From assembly GCF_001545115.1 (NCBI RefSeq), contig NZ_FCNU01000032.1, positions 186,001 through 250,000 on the forward strand: a DNA stretch of 64,000 nucleotides, in the 5' to 3' direction. The stretch comes from Candidatus Protochlamydia phocaeensis. GTDB taxonomy: Bacteria > Chlamydiota > Chlamydiia > Chlamydiales > Parachlamydiaceae. The notes beneath the pieces were generated by a model, which saw nothing but the letters and a program-made list of their open reading frames with translations, ran no database searches and had not been told where the DNA came from. This document shows, piece after piece, positions 1 to 8,571 of this stretch. Within the stretch, counting starts at the first letter, position 1, and the number at the start of each line of letters is the position of its first letter. The translations under genes were made by a program, and so were the position numbers.

Positions 1-9
1 ATATCAAAT

Positions 10-1278
10 GTGAGCATCAGCCCAATGGATGAACCTATTCAGCCCCGACAACCTGAAAATGTAGTTAATGCACAATCTGCTGATAAAAAAAATGAAAACA
101 TAGAGGAAAATAACAATAATAAAACAAAGCGAAATGGAATCCTTTTAAAAGTTTTTCTCGTACTTATTCTATTGAGCATTTTGACTTTCTTATATTGGTA
201 TTTTTTTATTCGCTTTCATGAAACAACCAACGATGCTTATGTCAATGGCAACAACGTCAACTTAATGGCCCCTCAAAACGGCATTACCGTTTCCATTTAT
301 GCTGACAATACGGATTTCGTCAAGCAAGGACAATTACTAGTCGAACTCGATACGACAACTTATCAGTTGGCCTTCGACAAAGCCCAAGTTGATCTGGCTT
401 TAGCTGCCCGTCAAGTCCGGCAATTATGGGAAGATACTAAACAACGGGATGCGGACGTCTTGCTAAGAGAAGCCGAGCTCAAGCGCGCCCATCAAGATTT
501 TGAAAACCGCAATGCGCTGCGCAACACCCAAGCCATTTCTAAAGAAGATCTTACGCATGCCCAAGCTGATTTAGAGGTCGCTAGGGCTGCTCTGCATTCG
601 GCTCAGCATCAGCAAGAATCCGCTCAGGCCTCTTTAGGAAGTACCCCTATTGAAGAGCACCCGCTTATTCGAAATGCTGAAATTGCTTTAAGAGAAGCCT
701 ATGTCAATTTGCAGCGCTGTGAAATCTTGGCTCCGGTCAGCGGATATGTCGCTCAGCGCAACGTGCAAGTCGGAGAATGGGTGACTCCTACTAGGGCTCT
801 GCTCAGCATTATTCCTTTGGATGAGATTTGGATTGATGCCAATTTTAAAGAGACAGAATTGAGCGATATCCGCATCGACCAGCCTGTTTCTATTGTAAGT
901 GATCTATATGGCTCAGACGTTGTCTATCATGGTAAAGTCGTGGGCATGCAAGCAGGCACAGGCAGCGTCTTTTCGCTTATTCCTCCTCAAAATGCAACCG
1001 GAAATTGGATAAAAATCGTCCAGCGCGTTCCGGTCCGCATTTCTTTAGATAAGCAAGAGCTGCAGCAACATCCTTTGGTATTGGGCCTGTCCGTTCATGT
1101 CAACGTTGACACGTCCGATCAAAGCGGCCTGCAATTAGCTGAAAAACCTCTTTATTCACCGCGATTTATTACCCCTGTTTTTGATATTACTATGCAGCCT
1201 GTCGATCAATTAATACAGTCCATTATTCAGCAAAATTTGCATTCGACAGGAAACTCAACAGGAAAGGGAACGCCTTAG
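10..1278 (+). CDS. HlyD/EmrA-family membrane fusion protein
   Basis: Periplasmic adaptor of a drug efflux system. One membrane segment lies near residues 43-68 after a hydrophilic, Asn-rich N-terminus. A biotinyl-lipoyl-like half follows (NLMAPQNGITVSIYA, then VKQGQLLVELD), then a long Gln/Ala-rich coiled-coil hairpin (about 120-215), the second lipoyl half (ILAPVSGYVAQRNVQVGEWV) and a beta-barrel region. Length is close to that of EmrA. The next gene starts on the base after its stop and encodes an EmrB-like MFS transporter, so the two should form one exporter. The GTG at 10 is the first start inside the window; the frame is open to base 1, so the true start may lie upstream, or at the ATG at 25. 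Substrate unknown. Confidence 0.9.
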   Translation: MSISPMDEPIQPRQPENVVNAQSADKKNENIEENNNNKTKRNGILLKVFLVLILLSILTFLYWYFFIRFHETTNDAYVNGNNVNLMAPQNGITVSIYADNTDFVKQGQLLVELDTTTYQLAFDKAQVDLALAARQVRQLWEDTKQRDADVLLREAELKRAHQDFENRNALRNTQAISKEDLTHAQADLEVARAALHSAQHQQESAQASLGSTPIEEHPLIRNAEIALREAYVNLQRCEILAPVSGYVAQRNVQVGEWVTPTRALLSIIPLDEIWIDANFKETELSDIRIDQPVSIVSDLYGSDVVYHGKVVGMQAGTGSVFSLIPPQNATGNWIKIVQRVPVRISLDKQELQQHPLVLGLSVHVNVDTSDQSGLQLAEKPLYSPRFITPVFDITMQPVDQLIQSIIQQNLHSTGNSTGKGTP

Positions 1279-2823
1279 ATGACAGGCTCTCATCCATGCC
1301 TTCACGGAATCCGGCTTATTCTTCTCACTCTTTCTCTAGGGCTTGGAACCTTCATTCAAGTCTTAGACAGCTCTATCGCCAACGTCTCCATTTCCCACAT
1401 TGCCGGAGACCTGGCCGTTAGTCCCAATGAAGGGACATGGGTCATTACCTCTTTTGCCATCAGCAATGGCATTATTTTAGCCATTACGGGGTGGCTGGCA
1501 GAGCGATTCGGCGGCATTAAGCTCTTTGTATGGTCGACAACTCTTTTCTCAATTACTTCTTGGCTATGCGGACTCGCCTGGAATCTCCCCTTATTGGTTT
1601 TTTTCCGTATCCTGCAAGGCGCTTCAGCGGGAGCATTAATTCCCTTATCGCAGGCTTTGCTGTTGACAAATTATCCGGAAGAAAGAAAGGGGGTCGCTCT
1701 GGGATTTTGGTCCATGATCGTCATCGTGGCCCCTATTTTAGGACCGATCGTTGGAGGATATATTACAGACAACTATGGCTGGCCTTGGATTTTCTACATT
1801 AATATCCCCATCGGCTTCTTCTCCGCTTGGCTGACTTGGTTTCTCATCGGCCAACGCCACGAGAAAACAACCAAGCGCCCGATCGATTTCATTGCTTTTG
1901 CCTTGCTGACCATTGCCATCAGCACCCTGCAGATTTTTTTAGATAAAGGCGAAGAACTGGATTGGTTCAGCTCGAATTTTATCTGCGTCTTGATCACCAC
2001 CTCTATCATTGCCTTTACCTTCTTTATTCCTTGGAATGCCTATTCCGAGCATCCCATTATGAATTTTTCTTATTTCAGGCACCGCACTTTTACCATTGGA
2101 ACCATCCTAGGCGCATTGGGATTTTTGATGTTCTTCGGAAGCAATGTCCTTCTTCCTTTATGGCTGGAAACACAGATGAACTATACCGCTTTTTGGTCCG
2201 GGGTTGCCGTTATGCCCGTCGGGATATTACCTCTTTTTTTATCTTCTTTTGTTGGAAAATTTGTAACCCGAGTAGATCCGCGTTGGATGTCGACCTTTAG
2301 CTTTCTAATGTTTTCTATTACTTTTTTTTGGTTCAGCGTATTAACTCCAGACATCAGCTTATTCGAACTCATGCATCCACGCTTTCTGCAAGGACTGGGG
2401 TTAAGCTTCTTTTTCATCCCGCTTGTCACCATTTCCCTATCAGCTATCCCCAATCCTGAATTGGCCGGCGCCTCAGGAGTATTCAATTTTGTGCGGCTAA
2501 TTGCCGGAGGCGGGTTCGGCACCGCACTTTACGTGACTTTATGGGATAGAAGAGAAATTTTTCATCACAGCCGCTTAACAGAAATCACAACGATTTATAA
2601 TCCCTTAACTACACAATTCTATCGCCATCTCGACACAACGCTTGGCACTTCCGAAGCTGTCAATCATAATATTTTGGAAGGCCTCATCACCCAGCAAGCT
2701 TACTTATTGGCCGTCAATGATGTCTTCTATTTGACCGGCTGGACCTTTCTTCTTTGTATTCCCCTCATCTGGTTCTGCGGCCGCATTGAAGTCAAAAAAG
2801 GCCAGCAAGCTGCATTAGATTAA
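1279..2823 (+). CDS. MFS transporter, DHA2 (EmrB/QacA-like) family
   Basis: Inner-membrane proton-driven exporter with about 14 predicted membrane segments over 514 residues, the usual length of the DHA2 group. The first helix contains FIQVLDSSIANVSISHIAGD, the typical D-S/T-x-x-N-V-A-like motif of EmrB. The sequences GWLAERFGG (motif A-like), RILQGASAGALIPLSQAL (motif B) and LGPIVGGYITDNYGWPWIF (motif C) follow in order. The ATG directly abuts the stop of the adaptor gene, indicating translational coupling. An outer-membrane partner is not adjacent; the TolC-like protein at 30857-32311 is a candidate, but this is inference. Likely exports hydrophobic compounds. Confidence 0.93.
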   Translation: MTGSHPCLHGIRLILLTLSLGLGTFIQVLDSSIANVSISHIAGDLAVSPNEGTWVITSFAISNGIILAITGWLAERFGGIKLFVWSTTLFSITSWLCGLAWNLPLLVFFRILQGASAGALIPLSQALLLTNYPEERKGVALGFWSMIVIVAPILGPIVGGYITDNYGWPWIFYINIPIGFFSAWLTWFLIGQRHEKTTKRPIDFIAFALLTIAISTLQIFLDKGEELDWFSSNFICVLITTSIIAFTFFIPWNAYSEHPIMNFSYFRHRTFTIGTILGALGFLMFFGSNVLLPLWLETQMNYTAFWSGVAVMPVGILPLFLSSFVGKFVTRVDPRWMSTFSFLMFSITFFWFSVLTPDISLFELMHPRFLQGLGLSFFFIPLVTISLSAIPNPELAGASGVFNFVRLIAGGGFGTALYVTLWDRREIFHHSRLTEITTIYNPLTTQFYRHLDTTLGTSEAVNHNILEGLITQQAYLLAVNDVFYLTGWTFLLCIPLIWFCGRIEVKKGQQAALD

Positions 2824-2922
2824 TTTATCAAAGCTTTTATTTATTATTTAAATTAATAAAACAACAATTGATTGATTTAATCTAAAAATCTAAAATTAAT
2901 CAAATTAAATTAGTTTTAAATA

Positions 2923-3012
2923 TTAACCTGACTTGAAGTTTTTTACTCTTTCGATTGCGTCAAAGCTGCGAAGAGGAACAAATGGCAAAAAAACTCCAAA
3001 CGCAGGTTATTA
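2923..3012. repeat. Family B palindromic repeat, copy 1
   Basis: About 90 bp with imperfect terminal inverted repeats (TTAACCTGACTTGAAGTTTT at one end, AACTCCAAACGCAGGTTATT at the other). It carries the family core CGATTGCGTCAAAGCTGCG and ACAAATGGCAA. Related copies lie at 5501-5579, 47577-47737 and 59165-59297. The AT-rich stretch before it (2824-2922) shows nothing else. Confidence 0.75.
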
Positions 3013-3030
3013 AATGACAGGTGGTGAATA

Positions 3031-3582
3031 ATGAGAAAATCGATCTATTTTTTAATTCTTACTTTTTGGTGCTTATTTAATTCCGCAGCCTCGCTTGCTG
3101 CGCACACCCAATCTGATTCCACTGCAGTGCAAGCAATTATTGCCTCTCCTGACTGGCAAGAAGTTGTGGAATATGCACGTGCGAATCTGCCTTGCGAAGG
3201 GTATTTACTGACAAAACCGGATGGATTCGTTTATGTAAAAGTCGATGACGAATACATTCACACCCTATTTCCTATGCTGGGATTAGAAGAAGAAGGATAT
3301 AAGAAGCCGCCCTATTTCCGTAAAAGTGACTCCCCCGGTGCGCATATTAGCGTCTTTTATGAAAACGAAAATGTGAATCCGGAAGAGATTGGCCAACCGT
3401 TCGCATTTGAGCTTAAACAAATCGTGATTGTCAGGCCGTCCAAAGGCACAAGCTATGCCGTCTTGCAAGTCGAATCGTCTGAGCTTGAGCAATTGCGCCA
3501 AAAATATGGTTTAACCCCCAAGCTGCATGGACATGAATATCACATTTCTTTGGCCAAAAAAACGTCTGGCCACAAGCATTAA
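3031..3582 (+). CDS. Secreted 2H-phosphoesterase-like protein
   Basis: A 183-residue protein with a clear signal peptide (MRKSIYFLILTFWCLFNSAA, cleavage expected near SLAA/H). The mature part has two H-x-S motifs with hydrophobic neighbours, GAHISVF near residue 108 and HEYHISLA near 172. This pairing and spacing are typical of the 2H phosphoesterase superfamily (2'-5' RNA ligase/cyclic phosphodiesterase fold), where the two histidines act on cyclic or 2'-5' phosphodiesters. The start has an AGGTGG-type ribosome site 5-6 bases upstream. Export is unusual for this fold and suggests an extracellular or periplasmic nucleotide substrate. The specific substrate cannot be told; similarity beyond the two motifs is not evident to me. 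Confidence 0.65.
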   Translation: MRKSIYFLILTFWCLFNSAASLAAHTQSDSTAVQAIIASPDWQEVVEYARANLPCEGYLLTKPDGFVYVKVDDEYIHTLFPMLGLEEEGYKKPPYFRKSDSPGAHISVFYENENVNPEEIGQPFAFELKQIVIVRPSKGTSYAVLQVESSELEQLRQKYGLTPKLHGHEYHISLAKKTSGHKH

Positions 3583-3593
3583 CCTTGCGCTTG

Positions 3594-3668
3594 CTTCTAT
3601 CTTTAACTTTTCAAGTTAAAGATAGAAGGCTTAACCCGAAATGCCAAGCATTTCGGGAGGATTTAAGC
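3594..3668. terminator. Double hairpin between convergent genes
   Basis: A perfect 16-bp stem (3594-3609 with 3613-3628, loop TTC) is followed by a perfect 10-bp stem (3635-3644 with 3648-3657). The second is itself enclosed by a GCTTAA/TTAAGC pair. It sits between convergent genes ending at 3582 and 3679, so it probably stops transcription from both sides. No strong U-tract follows. Confidence 0.7.
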
Positions 3669-3678
3669 GCATGCACCA

Positions 3679-4362
3679 TTAATAGCCTCGATAAAGAAAG
3701 AGAACCTGCTTGACAAATGGCCCATAGGCATAAGTCAGAGCTTTATATCCAGCTAAATAGAAGGGCGGTTGCGTTAAATCGACCGGACGATACTGCCCGG
3801 GTGCAATATTTGGATTAGCACTTGTCAAGGTGACGGGATCCACATCGTTAGTGATGAGACAATATTTAAACTTGGGAAGCTGCCCAAATAAAAGAGAAAT
3901 ATCTTCATTGGGAAGATGCTGTAAGACATCTTTGCAAATCAACAGATCAGCGGACGGCAAGTCCATTCTAATCGCATTGCCATGGACAAAATGAATATTC
4001 GGCTTGGCAAAGCGCTTTTGGTCTCTTTCGATTACCGATTGAACGACATCATAGCCTGTATAATCCATGCCGTCCCAATTAATCGCCTGGGAAAACTCCC
4101 AATCTCCGCAACCCAAATCAATCACAGAGCGAATTTGAAAATCTTTTAAAAATTGCTGTAAAAAAATTCGGTAGCATTCTGTGGCTTCTAAAGTCGATCC
4201 GCCCCCGGACACCCCTTGCCCTTCTGCATTGACTCCCCAAATGCCGTAATTGTAAATCGCTGTAAAGGCCTCCTCTGCAGTTTGGGCGGCCAAAGAAGGC
4301 TGAGCGGCCAAGCAAGCGAATAAAAAGCCAGCCATAGCCTTAGTTTTTAAATACTGTTTCAT
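3679..4362 (-). CDS. Exported class I SAM-dependent methyltransferase
   Basis: A 227-residue protein with signal peptide (MKQYLKTKAMAGFLFACLAA, cleavage near SLAA/Q). The mature protein has Rossmann-type SAM motifs: VIDLGCGDWEFS (motif I, about 80-91), GYDVVQSVIERD (acidic end of strand 2, about 102), NAIRMDLPSADLLICKDVLQ (motifs II-III). DVLQHLP is typical of small-molecule or sugar methyltransferases. Methyl acceptor unknown. It lies head to tail with an exported glycosyltransferase-like gene on the same strand (44 bp from that gene's stop to this start), so glycan O-methylation is a reasonable but unproven role. SAM is not known in the periplasm, so either the enzyme acts outside the bacterium or the N-terminus only anchors it. 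Confidence 0.78.
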   Translation of the reverse strand: MKQYLKTKAMAGFLFACLAAQPSLAAQTAEEAFTAIYNYGIWGVNAEGQGVSGGGSTLEATECYRIFLQQFLKDFQIRSVIDLGCGDWEFSQAINWDGMDYTGYDVVQSVIERDQKRFAKPNIHFVHGNAIRMDLPSADLLICKDVLQHLPNEDISLLFGQLPKFKYCLITNDVDPVTLTSANPNIAPGQYRPVDLTQPPFYLAGYKALTYAYGPFVKQVLFLYRGY

Positions 4363-4405
4363 ATTGAATGGCTCTTGTTTTTTAAATTAATCTTCAATCA
4401 ATCGC

Positions 4406-5332
4406 TTATCTCATCCAAGAATGGCAGGAGACATAATGATAACCGGCCGCTTGATAGGCCGCCAGGTGATCGATACTGTTGACATTATCCCATTTTAAGA
4501 ACCGGATTTCCACTTGTTGGGTTCTGGCAAAGGCAAAGTTGAAGTAAAGCTCATATTCGGCTGCTCCAAAGAATAGATAATTTAAATCTACGCAATCGCA
4601 GAAAGCTTTCCAGAACTCTTTTTGATGAACGGATTCTACGACGGCGAATAGGTCCTGCAGAATAGGCCGCTGAAAAAGCATATGATGGGAAATGCCCGAA
4701 TAAAAAGGAAATTGCTTTTGGAAGCCTGGAATCAAGCGATCGCCGTGTTCAAAATAAGGAAAATGATATTCCGTTCCTGGATTGAAAAGGCCAGCTCCTT
4801 GAGCATTTGTGAATGCCACAGGATTGAGAAAAATCGTATCGGAATCTAATATCAGAACATTGGAAGAAAGACCGGGTATCACAAAAGAGGCATAGAGTTT
4901 TAAAAGCTGCTGATAATACCATCCCAATCGGTTTTCCGGGGTATTTAAATATGCTTGGGCCATTGCCTCATTTCCTTTTAAAAGGCGCAGAGCTAGATTG
5001 GCCTTATTGAAGGGAAAAAGGCGTTCATCAAACCATTCGGCTTGATTGGTCAAAGGCTCTGCCGATACAACAATAATTCGCCTGACTTGGCTGCAATTGG
5101 CCCTAATGCCATTAATGCATAAATCCAAGGTAAGCAAATCTTTGTTAGTAGAAGGAATAATGACATCAATGGGCTCAAGATTAAACTGATAAGGCCCGCT
5201 AAGAAAGGAGGAGTGGTTCAATTCCGCGGTCGTTAATAAATCAATCTCTGCCGCCTGCGCATCTAAGCCAAAAGATAGGCTCATAATTAGACTGCTATAG
5301 AGGCAAAATAGAAAAGAAATCCATGCGCGCAT
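4406..5332 (-). CDS. Exported DUF6492-like glycosyltransferase
   Basis: About 308 residues with a signal peptide (MRAWISFLFCLYSSLIMSLS, cleavage near AQAA/E). The core GWYYQQLLKLYASFVIPG followed by VLILDSDTIFLNPV matches the DUF6492 group of putative GT-A glycosyltransferases, where D-x-D binds the metal and nucleotide sugar. The C-terminal YHYVSCHSWMR is also compatible. I chose the ATG at 5332 (with GGGA 6 bases upstream) over the in-frame TTG at 5353. It is probably co-transcribed with the methyltransferase downstream. Acceptor and sugar are unknown. Confidence 0.72.
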   Translation of the reverse strand: MRAWISFLFCLYSSLIMSLSFGLDAQAAEIDLLTTAELNHSSFLSGPYQFNLEPIDVIIPSTNKDLLTLDLCINGIRANCSQVRRIIVVSAEPLTNQAEWFDERLFPFNKANLALRLLKGNEAMAQAYLNTPENRLGWYYQQLLKLYASFVIPGLSSNVLILDSDTIFLNPVAFTNAQGAGLFNPGTEYHFPYFEHGDRLIPGFQKQFPFYSGISHHMLFQRPILQDLFAVVESVHQKEFWKAFCDCVDLNYLFFGAAEYELYFNFAFARTQQVEIRFLKWDNVNSIDHLAAYQAAGYHYVSCHSWMR

Positions 5333-5389
5333 ATTATTCCCTGTCTTTTTCAAAGCTAGTAAACTGCGTTTGTCAACTCAAGCCATTAA

Positions 5390-5445
5390 GAAGGTGTATT
5401 AAAACCCATCATAACCGATATTTGAGGTTATTTTCTCATTAAAGG
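5390..5445. repeat. Family A repeat fragment
   Basis: Carries the family A start (GGTGTATTAAAACCCATCAT) and the inward end motif (CGATATTTGAGGTTATTTTC). It appears to be a half element without the second end. With the family B copy at 5501 it fills most of the 369-bp gap 5333-5701 between divergent genes. The rest of the gap is AT-rich and shows no clear promoter. Confidence 0.6.
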
Positions 5446-5500
5446 CATGCCTTTCTTATAGATAAACAAAAAAAATGCGGCTGAGATAAGTTATTCCAGA

Positions 5501-5579
5501 TAATAAACCTGTATTTGAAATTTTTTTGCTCGTTCGACTGCGTTAAAAGGGCAAAAAAACTCCACGCTCAGATTAATAG
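5501..5579. repeat. Family B palindromic repeat, copy 2
   Basis: Contains TAATAAACCTGTATTTGAAA, TCGTTCGACTGCGTTAAAAG and AAAACTCCACGCTCAGATTA. This is the shortest copy of family B, lacking the ACAAATGGCAA core. The inverted ends are still recognisable. Confidence 0.65.
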
Positions 5580-5701
5580 TCTGCACACTAATCCTTCCAG
5601 TTATAAAAATCCAATTTTATTTTAGATTCAATCAAACTTAAAGGTTTTTAAAAAATTTGCAATAAAAAAGTCTAATCAGATAGAGTGCGGCAACACACTT
5701 G

Positions 5702-6709
5702 ATGGGGCAAATTGTGAAGCGTTTTTCCTTTCTTTTTATTTTATTTCTCCTTCTATTTAAAAATTTCTCTTGGAGTGCGGAATCAAATACTCCCACCCTC
5801 GTCTTTATTCACATTGGGGACCATCTACCAGATCACCTAGAGGCTTCTGTTCGCCAAGCGCGCTTGTTTAATCCCGACAGCCCCATCATTCTGGTCGCCA
5901 ATCAACAGGCTTTTACCTCTCTTTCTCCTTTGCTGCAGCTGCAACAACTCCTTCTCATTCCTTGCGAATCTTTAATTCCGACTGCGGAGCATATCGCCTT
6001 CCGCCAAGCTGCCCCTCAAGCCGGATTCTGGCTGTATACTTCCGAGCGCTTTTTGTATCTGTATGATTTGATGGCGCAGTACCAGCTCAAGGATGTTTTT
6101 CATTTAGAAAATGACAATATGCTATACGCAAACCTAAAAGAGCTGCTTCCTATCTTTCATGCCCATTATCCAGGGATTGGAGCGACTTTCCATAACGACG
6201 AGCTTGGCATTGCAGGCTTTATTTACGCAGCCACCCCAGAAGCTATGCGCAGCTTGGCCTGGTCTTTTGCCAACTATGTCGGCTATGGCTTCAATGACAT
6301 GCAGCAGCTGATTATTTTTAAGAATCTTACGAATCGCTCGGCAATCGATTATCTCCCCACTATACCAAGTACATATGCTCAAAAGTATCCTTTACAAAGC
6401 TTGGAAGGACACACAGTCAAAGAGCCTGAGCGTTTTTCCCATTGCGCCGATCTCTTTCAATCTCTTTTCGATGCAGCCGCGATCGGGCAATATCTAGGAG
6501 GCGGCGACATTTTTTTTCATGCCTATGCCAAACCGGGCTTTGTAAATCCGAGCTCGATCTTTAATCCGTCTTTTTTCAGCTATGAATGGAGGCAAGACAG
6601 CTTAGGCAGAAAAATTCCCTATGCCATTTTTGACGGGAAAAGCTACCGCATTAACAACATCCACGTGCATTCTAAACTGCTTTACCAGTTCTACTCCTAT
6701 AGGGAATAA
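5702..6709 (+). CDS. Exported glycosyltransferase-like protein
   Basis: About 335 residues. A signal peptide (QIVKRFSFLFILFLLLFKNF, cleavage near WSA/E) is followed by a GT-A-like layout: an early beta-alpha unit (PTLVFIHIGDHLPDHLEASV), the acidic strand end VFHLENDNMLYANL (about 140-152) that resembles a D-x-D site, GIGATFHNDELGIAGFIYAA, and a C-terminal INNIHVHSKLL. The family is not one I can name with certainty. The ATG at 5702 is preferred over the TTG at 5699; no strong ribosome site is visible for either. Location among other exported sugar enzymes supports a glycan role. Confidence 0.6.
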   Translation: MGQIVKRFSFLFILFLLLFKNFSWSAESNTPTLVFIHIGDHLPDHLEASVRQARLFNPDSPIILVANQQAFTSLSPLLQLQQLLLIPCESLIPTAEHIAFRQAAPQAGFWLYTSERFLYLYDLMAQYQLKDVFHLENDNMLYANLKELLPIFHAHYPGIGATFHNDELGIAGFIYAATPEAMRSLAWSFANYVGYGFNDMQQLIIFKNLTNRSAIDYLPTIPSTYAQKYPLQSLEGHTVKEPERFSHCADLFQSLFDAAAIGQYLGGGDIFFHAYAKPGFVNPSSIFNPSFFSYEWRQDSLGRKIPYAIFDGKSYRINNIHVHSKLLYQFYSYRE

Positions 6710-6762
6710 GCGATTCGATTAACGTAAATAACAAAAAAGAGATTCTTTAAAAGAAGGCATGA

Positions 6763-7491
6763 ATGATGATAAAGAAAGCTATTAGGAATTTTTTTATATT
6801 TGCAATGGGGCTAACCGCTTGTGCAAATGGGCTGGGTGCCCTTGAACCCGTCGATCAAATTACCTATGATACTTTAGCCAATAGTCCTTGGACTGATCAT
6901 GTCCGCGCATTTAGGAAGCTATTTGAGCTTGAAAAAGTCAATTCCTTCTTTGAATTCGGCCTAGGCCTAGGAACGAAGTACTTTCTAGACAGCTGCCCTC
7001 AAGTCACTTCCATTGAACTCGTCGTCAAAGATCGCGCGCAATATATTGTTCCGTGGTATTATGACTGTGTTAGCCTATTTCAAAGATATTCCAATTGGAC
7101 GCCCATTCTTTATGAATTTTCCGATACCGTTAATGCAGCCAACCAGCTCGCCTTGCTCAATCTCAATCCTGAACTGTTCGACGCTTCCTACTTGAATGAA
7201 ATTCGCCAGCTTTGCCAGGGCATTTTTACAACCATCCATTATGATGTAGCTTTTGTCGATGCAGGCATTCACATTAGAGGAGATTTGGTCAATGCCCTAT
7301 TCGGCTACGTCGATATCATTGCCGCGCACGACACAAACTCCAATCACGCCTGCTATGGATGGTACAAAATCAACCCGCCTGACAATTACGAACAAATTAC
7401 CTCTACTTATGGATGCGGGATTACCTTTTGGATTAAGAAAGACAAGCAAAACCTGATCAATCAGCTCAAGTTTAGCCTGCTGACTCCTTAG
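6763..7491 (+). CDS. Exported SAM-methyltransferase-like protein
   Basis: A 242-residue protein. The N-terminus is a signal sequence; it contains L-T-A-C near residue 20, so it could be a lipoprotein signal, or it may be cleaved near GLGA/L. FFEFGLGLGTKYFL (about 62-75) is a motif-I-like glycine loop; SIELVVKD, YDVAFVDAGIHIRGDLV and VDIIAAHDTNSNHACYGW follow, consistent with a class I methyltransferase fold of the sugar-modifying type. AAGAAGG lies upstream of the paired ATG codons at 6763 and 6766. Convergent with an FkbM-type methyltransferase, with a terminator between. Acceptor unknown. Confidence 0.62.
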   Translation: MMIKKAIRNFFIFAMGLTACANGLGALEPVDQITYDTLANSPWTDHVRAFRKLFELEKVNSFFEFGLGLGTKYFLDSCPQVTSIELVVKDRAQYIVPWYYDCVSLFQRYSNWTPILYEFSDTVNAANQLALLNLNPELFDASYLNEIRQLCQGIFTTIHYDVAFVDAGIHIRGDLVNALFGYVDIIAAHDTNSNHACYGWYKINPPDNYEQITSTYGCGITFWIKKDKQNLINQLKFSLLTP

Positions 7492-7511
7492 AAGGTTTCT
7501 TAGCTTTAAGC

Positions 7512-7544
7512 CTTCTCTTGTAGCTTGAATGGCTACAAGAGAAG
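7512..7544. terminator. Hairpin terminator between convergent genes
   Basis: Perfect 13-bp stem (7512-7524 with 7532-7544) with a 7-base loop, located between the convergent genes ending at 7491 and 7575. Confidence 0.7.
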
Positions 7545-7574
7545 AACACACTCTCTCTAAAAAATTCCGCCTAC

Positions 7575-8387
7575 TCAGTTATTTCTAATGGCAAAATAAT
7601 TGCTATAGACATAATTTTCCAGCTCAGGCCGCCATTGATCAATGTAGATCAATCCCTCGGGAATAATGCGATAAATCGAATAACCGCAAAGAGTTAAATA
7701 CTCATAAATTTGCTTCAATGTCGCCTTAGAATCGAGATAGCATCCTCCATATTCAAATTGGATCATGTCAATTGCCTGTTTGCGAATCAACCCATCCGCC
7801 CCCGCCAACACCAACCATTCATTGCCTTCAGTGTCAATTTTAAGAAAATGAATTCTGGAAATATTGCGCTCTATACAATATGTGTCCAAACGCTCTGTTT
7901 GAACGGTTAAGAAAACGGGATCTAGGCCGAGCATCTTCTCCACTTCAGGGCGTTGATGAAGGGTACTTAAGCCGGGAAGGCTGGGGTAATAAACAAAGGA
8001 GGCCTCTCCTTTCGTATAAGATAAGGCTAAAGGGCTGATCTCCGCTTGATAAGGCTGCAAGGCGGCCTTTAAAGTATCAAAAAGCATCGGCAGCGGCTCG
8101 AATCCGTGAATGCTGACTAGCGGCTGGCGGCGAAGGACATGCAGGCTCCATTCTCCTATATGGGCACCGACATCAAAGACCATATCCCCCGGTCGAATGA
8201 CCTTGAGAATATTGGCTTCTCCATTTGTCTGCATATCGCCATTGTTGTAGCCCAAGATATCCATATATCTTCCATCCGGGAAAACGGCAACATTGGCCAA
8301 GCGCTCGTCTTTAAGCGAAGCAAAACTCAAGGCCGTGCTCATCATCATGACAGCAACCAATAAGAACATCTTTTTCAAGCATTTCAT
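7575..8387 (-). CDS. Exported FkbM-family methyltransferase
   Basis: A 270-residue protein with signal peptide (MKCLKKMFLLVAVMMMSTAL, cleavage near SFA/S). FkbM family hallmarks are in order: VFDVGAHIGEWSLHVL (SAM motif I, about 69-84), IHGFEPLPMLFDTLKAAL (strand 2 Glu), LKIDTEGNEWLVLAGA (family signature, about 182-197), IDMIQFEYGGCYLD. FkbM-type enzymes O-methylate polyketides and sugars; they are common in polysaccharide loci but normally intracellular. It is the clearest of three exported methyltransferases here. It is divergent from the RNA-repair gene at 8572, with an AT-rich 184-bp spacer holding an imperfect inverted repeat (8488-8518). Confidence 0.85.
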   Translation of the reverse strand: MKCLKKMFLLVAVMMMSTALSFASLKDERLANVAVFPDGRYMDILGYNNGDMQTNGEANILKVIRPGDMVFDVGAHIGEWSLHVLRRQPLVSIHGFEPLPMLFDTLKAALQPYQAEISPLALSYTKGEASFVYYPSLPGLSTLHQRPEVEKMLGLDPVFLTVQTERLDTYCIERNISRIHFLKIDTEGNEWLVLAGADGLIRKQAIDMIQFEYGGCYLDSKATLKQIYEYLTLCGYSIYRIIPEGLIYIDQWRPELENYVYSNYFAIRNN

Positions 8388-8571
8388 TGTTTATTACTCC
8401 TTTCTTACATGCGTTTATTTTCAGAGCCCTATCAAAGTGAATTCAAAATCTAATAACAAGAATATCAATTTTATGAACAATCCTTTATTAATTGATTAGG
8501 GTATTTATCAATCAACTAATAGCCTAGCTTTGAGTTTAAAAACATACCCCAGGAAAATAGGTTAATTAAGT

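Noticed and set aside
2824-2922. AT-rich stretch as a replication origin
   Set aside because: Short, no clustered DnaA boxes and no dnaA or other origin-linked genes nearby.
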